DNA of 21,879 bases from Bifidobacterium breve. GTDB lineage: Bacteria > Bacteroidota > Bacteroidia > Cytophagales > UBA9547. Location of the stretch: NCBI GenBank assembly GCA_943325655.2, contig CALPQG020000006.1, positions 1-21,879 on the forward strand. Direction: 5' to 3'. The notes under the pieces are model-generated. The model saw nothing but the letters and a program-made list of their open reading frames with translations. It did not search any database and had not been told where the DNA came from. The translations under genes and the position numbers were made by a program. This document shows, piece after piece, positions 13,751-20,581 of the stretch. Within the stretch, counting starts at the first letter, position 1. Each line of letters opens with the position of its first letter.

Positions 13751-14692
13751 ATGAAAACTAGCAAATTATATGATGTCATTGTTGTTGGTGAATTAAATGT
13801 TGACATTATTTTGAATAAAATGGCTTCGTTACCAGAAATAGGTAAAGAGAAAATTGCCGAAGAAATGTCTGTCGTGTTGGGAAGTTCGTCTGCAATTCTA
13901 GCATCAAATTTAAGTACACTTGGCACCAAAGTAGGCTTTATTGGAAAAATAGGAAATGATTCTTTTGGACAATTGGTAATCAGTTCGCTTAAATCAAAAG
14001 GTGTTGACACCTCTCTAATTTCTGTTTCTAAACATGCCAATACTGGTGCAACCATCGTATTGAGTTTTGACAATGACAGGGCAAATGTCACCTATCCTGG
14101 TGCCATGGTAGAGTTAACATTAGACGACATTGACGAAGAAGTATTATTGAATGCGAGACATTTACATTTTTCCTCATGCTTTTTACAACCTGGAATCAAA
14201 AAAGATTTGGTTAAATTATTTAAAAAAGCAAAAAATTTAGGCCTCACCACTTCATTAGATCCACAATGGGATCCGGATGAAAACTGGAACCTCGATGCTG
14301 ACATTTATCAATATATTGATTTCTTTTTACCCAATACCTCCGAATTGATTGCGATTACAAAAAAAGAAACACTTACAGAAGCATTAGAAGCAGTAAGAAC
14401 AGAAAATGTAATCATTGCAAAAATGGGTACAAAAGGATCTTGTTTATATAAAAATGGAATTCAGGAAGTTTTCCCAGCATTCTTAAACAAACATGTCGTA
14501 GATACAGTAGGTGCAGGAGACAGCTTCAATGCCGGACTACTTTCTAAATATCTTGAAGGAGGCACCATAGAAGAAAGTGTAACCTTTGCCTCACAAGTAG
14601 CAGCAATCTCAACCACCGGCGCTGGTGGAACTGGTGCATTTACAGATTATTTTAGCGTGATGGAATTAATTAACAACAAATTTAGACAATAA
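13751..14692 (+). CDS. Ribokinase-like PfkB-family sugar kinase
   Basis: The 313-residue product has VVGELNVDIILN at the N-terminus, typical of ribokinase-type sugar kinases, then GKIGNDSFG, YPGAMVELT, the LPNTSEL block and DTVGAGDSFNAGLLSKYLEG with catalytic Asp257. In place of the usual GGxxxN lid-hinge motif it has LGSSSAILASNLSTLG, a variant I associate with Bacteroidota carbohydrate kinases. It differs from the preceding PfkB gene and so probably acts on another substrate. In the pathway proposed, it would phosphorylate the incoming (N-acetyl)amino sugar at C6. This is inferred from context. The 50-bp gap upstream has only a small AT-rich hairpin (13708-13723), and the aldolase follows after 4 bp. 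Confidence 0.85.
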   Translation: MKTSKLYDVIVVGELNVDIILNKMASLPEIGKEKIAEEMSVVLGSSSAILASNLSTLGTKVGFIGKIGNDSFGQLVISSLKSKGVDTSLISVSKHANTGATIVLSFDNDRANVTYPGAMVELTLDDIDEEVLLNARHLHFSSCFLQPGIKKDLVKLFKKAKNLGLTTSLDPQWDPDENWNLDADIYQYIDFFLPNTSELIAITKKETLTEALEAVRTENVIIAKMGTKGSCLYKNGIQEVFPAFLNKHVVDTVGAGDSFNAGLLSKYLEGGTIEESVTFASQVAAISTTGAGGTGAFTDYFSVMELINNKFRQ

Positions 14693-14696
14693 GGCT

Positions 14697-15533
14697 ATGA
14701 AATTACAAGACAAATTTAAAATAGTAAGAGAACAAAAATCAGCTATTCTTGCTACAAATTTCTATAATTTTGAAACACTTATAGGCGTTTTAACGGCTGC
14801 GAAAAAAACTGATTCTCCAGTTATTTTACAACTCACTCAAAGTTCTATTGACTACATGACTTTACCAGTTGCCATTGCAATGGGAAGATCTGCATTAAAA
14901 GAATTTGGTGTTGAAGGTTGGATACACTTAGATCATGGTGGATCTGTAGAACTGGCAAAAAGATGCCTTGATGCTGGTTTTGACTCTGTAATGATTGATG
15001 CTAGTGAAGAAGCAATCGAAAAAAATATTGAAAAAACGATTCAAGTAGTTACGTATGCCGAACAATTTGGAGCCAACGTTGAAGCTGAATTAGGATACAT
15101 TGCTAAACTTGGCCAGGATAAAGACAAATCAGGGTTTACAGAACCGGCAGATGCCAAAAGATTTGTAGATGCCACTGGTGTAAATGCACTTGCCATTGCC
15201 ATCGGTAGTGCTCATGGTTTTTATACACAAGAGCCAAAACTTGACATGGAAAGATTGAGCAATATTCGCTCTGCTACAGATGCATTTTTAGTATTACACG
15301 GAAGTTCTGGTATACCACACGATCAATTAAGAGAAGCTTGTACCAGAGGTATCGTTAAAATTAACCTTGCTACGGAAATAAAAAACATGTTCATGCAAAC
15401 ATTACAACATGAATTGATTAATAACACTGAAATTGATTTGAGAAAAGTGTTCCCAAAAGCTACCAATAGCGTGATTGACCTATTAACAGAAAAATTTGAG
15501 GTAGTTAAAAACACGTCAAAAGTTACTGTTTAA
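14697..15533 (+). CDS. Class II ketose-bisphosphate aldolase (tagatose/fructose-bisphosphate type)
   Basis: The enzyme splits a ketose 1,6-bisphosphate into dihydroxyacetone phosphate and glyceraldehyde 3-phosphate with a zinc ion. In the 278 residues the class II residues are in place: HLDHGGS with Asp79 and His80, VEAELGYIA (Glu131), IGSAHGFY (His173), VLHGSSGIP (His201) and KINLATEI. Length and sequence fit the GatY/KbaY/AgaY and short Fba group. Its position after two sugar kinases and AgaS favours tagatose-1,6-bisphosphate, but the sequence alone cannot separate tagatose from fructose bisphosphate. Confidence 0.85.
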   Translation: MKLQDKFKIVREQKSAILATNFYNFETLIGVLTAAKKTDSPVILQLTQSSIDYMTLPVAIAMGRSALKEFGVEGWIHLDHGGSVELAKRCLDAGFDSVMIDASEEAIEKNIEKTIQVVTYAEQFGANVEAELGYIAKLGQDKDKSGFTEPADAKRFVDATGVNALAIAIGSAHGFYTQEPKLDMERLSNIRSATDAFLVLHGSSGIPHDQLREACTRGIVKINLATEIKNMFMQTLQHELINNTEIDLRKVFPKATNSVIDLLTEKFEVVKNTSKVTV

Positions 15534-15572
15534 GTTTCCCTTATTCATCTACAACATAAAAAAACAACTATT

Positions 15573-16595
15573 ATGGAACGTAACGAATTCTACTATAACC
15601 TTGAAAAAGTGGATGCCCACATTCACTATAATACGGATCGACCTGTATTATTAGAATTGGCGGAAGAGGAAAATTTCAGGCTTGTATCTATCAATACTGA
15701 CATTTACTTTTTTCCAACTATTCAGGAACAAGAAAACATTGTTTTTAAACAAAGAAAAAAGTTTGGTAACAGACTCGACTTTATTGGCACCTTCTCAGCG
15801 GATGGATTTAACAATGCCGATTGGTTAGACATTACCATCAATAAAATTCAAAGTATTGTTGACAAAGGGGCCGTTTCCATTAAAATCTGGAAAAATATTG
15901 GCATGGAACTTAGAGGTGCTGACGGTGAACTGGTCATGATTGATGACAAACGCATTGATCCAATATTTAAGTACATGGCTAGCAAAGGAATTAATTTCAC
16001 TGGACATCAAGGAGAACCCAAAAACTGTTGGCTTCCAATTGATCAAATGACCATTAAACAAGATACGGATTATTTTACTTTACATCCTGAGTACCACATG
16101 TACTTACATCCTGACTATCCAACTTATGAAGAACAAATCATTGCTCGTGACAATGTCCTAGTTAACAATCCTGACCTTAAGTTTTGCGGTTGTCATTTTG
16201 CAAGTCTTGAATGGAGCGTAGAAGAAATCGCCAAAAGACTGGACAAGTTTCCAAACATGATGGTAGATACTGCTGAAAGAACATCTCATTTACAACATAG
16301 GGCAGTTACTGAACCTGAAGTAATCAGAGATTTTGTAATGAAATACCAAGATAGAATTATTTATGGTACTGACATTATAGATGACAACAGCATGTCTGAT
16401 GAAGAAATAAAAAGACACCAAAAAGCAATTTGGGACAGACACTGGAAATATTTCACTACCTCAGACATGCAGACAAGTCCAAAAGTGAGCAAACCATTCA
16501 AAGGACTTGGATTACCAATGGAAGTTGTAGAAAAAATTTATGCGCATAACGCCATTAGATTTTACAATCTCAAAAAATTGGACTCAAATAAATGA
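15573..16595 (+). CDS. Amidohydrolase (PF04909-like), candidate amino-sugar deacetylase
   Basis: The 340-residue product is a metal-dependent amidohydrolase of the TIM-barrel superfamily. The first-strand VDAHIHYN gives the H-x-H pair (His16, His18), then VSIKIWKNIG (Lys104-Lys107), NFTGHQGEP (His145), FCGCHFASLEWS (His208), and RIIYGTDIID with the catalytic Asp267. The arrangement fits the amidohydrolase_2 group (lactonases, decarboxylases, some deacylases) and not classic NagA/AgaA. No signal peptide, so cytoplasmic. In this operon the missing step is removal of the N-acetyl group from the phosphorylated amino sugar, and this is the only hydrolase available for it. A lactonase in another sugar route is the main alternative. 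Confidence 0.75.
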   Translation: MERNEFYYNLEKVDAHIHYNTDRPVLLELAEEENFRLVSINTDIYFFPTIQEQENIVFKQRKKFGNRLDFIGTFSADGFNNADWLDITINKIQSIVDKGAVSIKIWKNIGMELRGADGELVMIDDKRIDPIFKYMASKGINFTGHQGEPKNCWLPIDQMTIKQDTDYFTLHPEYHMYLHPDYPTYEEQIIARDNVLVNNPDLKFCGCHFASLEWSVEEIAKRLDKFPNMMVDTAERTSHLQHRAVTEPEVIRDFVMKYQDRIIYGTDIIDDNSMSDEEIKRHQKAIWDRHWKYFTTSDMQTSPKVSKPFKGLGLPMEVVEKIYAHNAIRFYNLKKLDSNK

Positions 16596-16641
16596 TCATT
16601 CTCTTATTTAATATTCATTTCACTTATTTAAATTTAATAGC

Positions 16642-18261
16642 ATGGCTAGTATTGGATCATCCAACGAAAATTTAAACTATAATAATACAGAAAGACAAAG
16701 CACAACGTTACCATTGGTATTAATGGTAACGTTATTTTTTGTTTTTGGTATCATTACGGTTTTAAATGACATTTTAATACCTCACTTCAAAGACACATTC
16801 CATTTGAATTGGGTGAAAGCAATGCTTATCAACTTCTGTTTTTTTGGCGCTTATTTTATTATGGGCATTCCATCTTCCTGGTTAATCAATAAACTGGGAT
16901 ATAAAAAAGCCATCGTTTTTGGTTTATGCGTTGTGAGTGCAGGTTGTATGTTTTTTTTACCGGCATCAAAATTTCTATCTTATGAATTATTTTTATTCTC
17001 CTTGTTTTTTATCGCTTCTGGAATTACCCTTTTACAGGTTGCCGCAAACGCTTATGTAACCGTTCTTGGAGCTCCTGAAAAAGCATCTTCAAGAATAAGT
17101 TTGTGTGGTGGATTAAATTCAAGTGCAACTATCATCGGTCCACTTATCGGAGCAGCATTGATTTTAAACCAATTTGCTTTTGATAAAGTAGAATTATCCG
17201 AACAAAACACGCAAACCATTGAAATTAAAACACAAAATTTAAACAACAGTTTAAAACTTGTATTGGGTATCCAGTTTGTAGATTCAATTCAAAATATAGA
17301 AAAATCAAGTCATGTTAAAAATACTGAAATCTTAACCGGTAAAGACAAAGAAGAAAATGATTTATTTCACAAAGTAGCAACAGCAAGAAACAATGCTAAA
17401 ATTGCCTTAGAAGGAGGTAAATATGCCATAAGTCACCAATTGGGGGAAAGAGAAATGATACACGACAAGTACCTCGAATTAAAAGAAGCTTATGAAGAAT
17501 GTGATGTCAATACCAACAAAGCAAAAGCAGGAGCAGTGGGATTACCTTATGTGTGTTTATCTATTTTTGTACTCATAATTGCTTTCGTTTTTTATAAAGT
17601 AAAATTACCTGAAATCATTACTACTACAAGTGAGAAGGTTGTCAATAAATACAGTGCATGGTCATTTAGACATTTGAAATTAGGCGTATTGGCTATCTTT
17701 ATTTATGTAGGTGCAGAAGTAGTCGTTGGTAGTTTGATGATAAGTTATATTGGATTGGATAACATATTAGGATTGCCTGAAAAAGATGCCGCCAAGTATG
17801 TTTCATTGTATTGGGGAAGTGCTGCAGTAGCCAGGTTTTTAGGCTTTGTGGTATTACAAAAAGTAAGTTCTTCAAAAGCGCTTGTCTTCACCTCTTTGCT
17901 TGCTGCAGGTTTAGTAGCCAATGCTATATTAACAGATGGATTATTGTCTTTATCAACGCTAATAGCTTTAGGATTATGCCATTCTGTAATGTGGCCAATC
18001 ATTTTTTCTTTATCTCTTGATGGGCTGGGAAAATACAAAACTGAAGGTTCAGGACTACTTATTATGGGTGTTGTGGGAGGCGCAATTATTCCAATGATAC
18101 AGGGTGTGTTAATTGACACACCTGTTTTTGGCTATACTGTTGGCTTACAAAACTCTTTCGCCATAACATTTCTTTGTTATGTATATTTGGTATATTATGC
18201 ACTTATTGGTTATAAGAATGTAAATCAAGAAATTTCTTTAGAAGCAAACGAATCGAATTAA
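16642..18261 (+). CDS. FHS-type (FucP/NagP-like) sugar permease with an unusually long periplasmic loop
   Basis: This 539-residue major-facilitator protein shows hallmarks of the fucose/galactose/glucose:H+ symporter family: FGIITVLNDILIPHFK in helix 1 and its end, AANAYVTVLGAPEKASSRIS between helices 4 and 5, and FIYVGAEVVVGSLMISYIG in helix 7. Family members are normally about 410-440 residues. The excess lies between helix 5 (about 158-180) and helix 6 (about 300-320). It is a charged stretch of about 120 residues, which by counting helices from a cytoplasmic N-terminus is periplasmic. It is the last gene of the operon, and import of the operon's sugar is its obvious role. Confidence 0.85.
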   Translation: MASIGSSNENLNYNNTERQSTTLPLVLMVTLFFVFGIITVLNDILIPHFKDTFHLNWVKAMLINFCFFGAYFIMGIPSSWLINKLGYKKAIVFGLCVVSAGCMFFLPASKFLSYELFLFSLFFIASGITLLQVAANAYVTVLGAPEKASSRISLCGGLNSSATIIGPLIGAALILNQFAFDKVELSEQNTQTIEIKTQNLNNSLKLVLGIQFVDSIQNIEKSSHVKNTEILTGKDKEENDLFHKVATARNNAKIALEGGKYAISHQLGEREMIHDKYLELKEAYEECDVNTNKAKAGAVGLPYVCLSIFVLIIAFVFYKVKLPEIITTTSEKVVNKYSAWSFRHLKLGVLAIFIYVGAEVVVGSLMISYIGLDNILGLPEKDAAKYVSLYWGSAAVARFLGFVVLQKVSSSKALVFTSLLAAGLVANAILTDGLLSLSTLIALGLCHSVMWPIIFSLSLDGLGKYKTEGSGLLIMGVVGGAIIPMIQGVLIDTPVFGYTVGLQNSFAITFLCYVYLVYYALIGYKNVNQEISLEANESN

Positions 18262-18332
18262 GACATTCGATACAACAAAAGCTATTTAAAATGCCTAAAT
18301 TGAATAATACTTAGATTATGATAGACAATTCC

Positions 18333-18370
18333 ACTCGATAGGTTTCGATACCTTTCGAGTTTTGTTTTTT
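18333..18370 (+). terminator. Terminator at the end of the sugar operon
   Basis: ACTCGA-AGGT (18333-18343, one unpaired T) pairs with ACCT-TCGAGT (18350-18360, one unpaired T) around the loop TTCGAT. It is followed by TTTGTTTTTT (18361-18370), 72 bp after the permease stop. Stem with GC content plus U-tract makes this a good intrinsic terminator. Confidence 0.75.
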
Positions 18371-18416
18371 AATTTCAAAAACTTTTATCTCAATTGTTTT
18401 TTAATTTCAAAAACTT
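18362..18416 (+). repeat. Two 23-bp direct repeats between terminator tail and next promoter
   Basis: A 23-base unit beginning TTGTTTTTTAATTTC and ending AAAAACTT occurs at 18362-18384 and, identical, at 18394-18416, with a 32-bp period. The first copy overlaps the tail of the operon terminator, and the second ends 4 bp before the -7 box of the gene at 18470. It may be a slipped duplication or a double binding site. Confidence 0.75.
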
Positions 18417-18419
18417 ACA

Positions 18420-18427
18420 TATATTTG
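18420..18427 (+). promoter_or_regulatory. Promoter -7 box of the 18470 gene pair
   Basis: TATATTTG is a full match to TAnnTTTG, 43 bases before the ATG at 18470. A TTG at 18394-18396, inside the second direct repeat, lies 23 bases upstream and can serve as the -33 element. This gives the two outer-membrane-type genes a promoter separate from the sugar operon. Confidence 0.6.
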
Positions 18428-18469
18428 TATCATAATGAATGAAGAATTCTCATATAAAATTTTATTGAT

Positions 18470-20581
18470 ATGAAATTAACATGTTTATTGGTTCTTTTAA
18501 CAACACTGGTGCTCAATGTATTTCAGGTTTCTGCGCAACAACTAGACTCCTTGCAGTCAAAAAAAGGTGCTGGATTTAAAAATTTATTTAAATACAACAG
18601 TGGCCCTTCTAAACATGCAACCGACACCTCTTTCCTTTTTAATAAAGTGGAAGTGAAAGGAACAGTTGATGAAAGCAACAAAATCAAGGACTACTTTGGA
18701 AGCTTCGGTACAAATCCTGATTATGCCAATACAACAGGAATTCCTGTGAGAGACATTAAAGTAAGTGGTCTTTTCCGTTCTGTAACTATTTATAGACAAA
18801 TGGATGATTTTTACGACAATACGAATGGTACAGGAATGCAAACAAGCAGTAAAAACTTATCCTTTTTAGATTATCCTGTAGCTGATGTTGGTACTGCCGG
18901 TGCTGCGGGTACACCGATGTTGCAATTGGCCATGACAGCAACGATTAATAAAAATGTAGATTTCAGGATAAGCTATTCACTATCAAACACATTTACTGGA
19001 AACCCAACCAATAAATTCAACAAATATTTAACTTCTTATGGAGGTATCGCCTTTACAAGTAATTTGAGAACAAATGCTGTAATAGTTAACCTAAAGATGG
19101 GAGGTTTACTTTCTACCAACGGAAGCAGGTTAATATTTGATGCACCAAGGTATAGAAACAATTATTTTGACAGGTTACTTTCCAATCAGTTTTCAGTTTC
19201 GGGTAAAGAAAACAATGAAGGTGTAAAGGATGATGGAAAATTCTACCTTTCTCCATACATCAGAGGGGCTATTACAAGGGTTACTTTTCCTGATTTAAGA
19301 AACTTATACATTCAAGCTTTTATTGGAAGAACCTCAAACACAGCCGCTGGAGTGGTGAATCAAAGTTCTCCTCCAGGAATATTAGATACATTAAATCTTT
19401 TCCCAGCATTAAATTATATGCTTAGAGTGGGGAGACCTTTTGCCATTAGAGGAACCAAAGCAAACGCTTCATTAAGTTATTTGGGGACAAAAGGTTATGT
19501 AGATGCCGTTCTTGGACCTATTGACAATTCCGCTTTTGTTGCATTGGACGTTGATTTTGATTTTAAAAAATACTTTAAAATAAGCACCGACTTTGCTGTT
19601 TCTAAAATAGATAATCCTTTAATGGATAATGCAAATCAAGGACGCGCTTTCATTACAAATGTACAATTCAAAAATCTTGTCAAGTTTCCTTTAAGCGTTG
19701 AATATTACAATATCAATATTGATTATGCCAACATTAACAATGGTGTTTTAAATGCAAATGCTAATGTTAAAAATGGAAATGCTGGTGATCCTCAAAAAGA
19801 CCTTTCTGGGATGATTAATATAGCTCAAGAATGTGGTCAAACCACAAACAACAGAACAGGGCTTGATCTTGCAACCACCTTAAAACTGGGTAATTTAACC
19901 GCGGAATTAGGCTATGCTTTTAGCCAGGAAAAAGAAAATATTAGCAATAAAATTCTAATCCAACACAGGGTAAATGCTTTTTCAAGATCTAGATTTTACA
20001 ACCAACATTCAGGTATAGGACCTTATCAAAGAATTATGAGTATCTATGCAAGGACACTTGAAATGTTTAAAGTTTCAGACAGTACTGATTTTAGCTATAA
20101 AAAAGGATTTAACAATATAGAGTGTTTGTTGAAATACACCATCAATGTTGCAGGGAAAAAGTTGATGTTCTTTAATTACAACAACTATGTTTCTGTACAA
20201 GATCATTTTTCACTTACTCCTGTAATGTCTGACCAAGCATTTATCCGAACATTTTATGAAGATTTTACCGTTGCCTTTCAACTGTACAGAAGATTCTCCC
20301 TTATAGGAAATTATGGGTTTGAAAGGGTTTTGGGAAATACAAGAATGAACCTTTCTACAGATATTGATACGACACACAACATCGATAAAGCTACGGAATC
20401 AGCTTCAAACCGAGTCATCAATCAAACTGGTACTGCTTTTGGCTACGGCTTTAATTATGACATTACCAGCCAATTTCAAATCAATTTCCGTCATAAGTGG
20501 ATGAAAAACAATGACAAAAACTTTTTACAAGATCATTTCAAAGGACAAGAATTTACATTAGAATTTAAAATGTTTATTTAA
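18470..20581 (+). CDS. Large secreted protein, probable outer-membrane beta-barrel, family not recognised
   Basis: The 703-residue product begins with a signal peptide (MKLTCLLVLLTTLVLNVFQV, then SAQ). The mature chain has no enzyme motif that I recognise. It is rich in Asn, Phe, Tyr and Gly and contains many alternating amphipathic strands (for example FPLSVEYYNINIDYANI, LTAELGYAFSQEK, FSLIGNYGFERVLG, AFGYGFNYDITSQFQINFRH), separated by polar turns. The end is FTLEFKMFI, an aromatic terminus typical of outer-membrane barrels. It has no SusC-like plug or TonB box that I can see. It has its own promoter behind the sugar operon and its stop overlaps the next start (TAATG), so the two are coupled and likely work together. 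Confidence 0.6.
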   Translation: MKLTCLLVLLTTLVLNVFQVSAQQLDSLQSKKGAGFKNLFKYNSGPSKHATDTSFLFNKVEVKGTVDESNKIKDYFGSFGTNPDYANTTGIPVRDIKVSGLFRSVTIYRQMDDFYDNTNGTGMQTSSKNLSFLDYPVADVGTAGAAGTPMLQLAMTATINKNVDFRISYSLSNTFTGNPTNKFNKYLTSYGGIAFTSNLRTNAVIVNLKMGGLLSTNGSRLIFDAPRYRNNYFDRLLSNQFSVSGKENNEGVKDDGKFYLSPYIRGAITRVTFPDLRNLYIQAFIGRTSNTAAGVVNQSSPPGILDTLNLFPALNYMLRVGRPFAIRGTKANASLSYLGTKGYVDAVLGPIDNSAFVALDVDFDFKKYFKISTDFAVSKIDNPLMDNANQGRAFITNVQFKNLVKFPLSVEYYNINIDYANINNGVLNANANVKNGNAGDPQKDLSGMINIAQECGQTTNNRTGLDLATTLKLGNLTAELGYAFSQEKENISNKILIQHRVNAFSRSRFYNQHSGIGPYQRIMSIYARTLEMFKVSDSTDFSYKKGFNNIECLLKYTINVAGKKLMFFNYNNYVSVQDHFSLTPVMSDQAFIRTFYEDFTVAFQLYRRFSLIGNYGFERVLGNTRMNLSTDIDTTHNIDKATESASNRVINQTGTAFGYGFNYDITSQFQINFRHKWMKNNDKNFLQDHFKGQEFTLEFKMFI

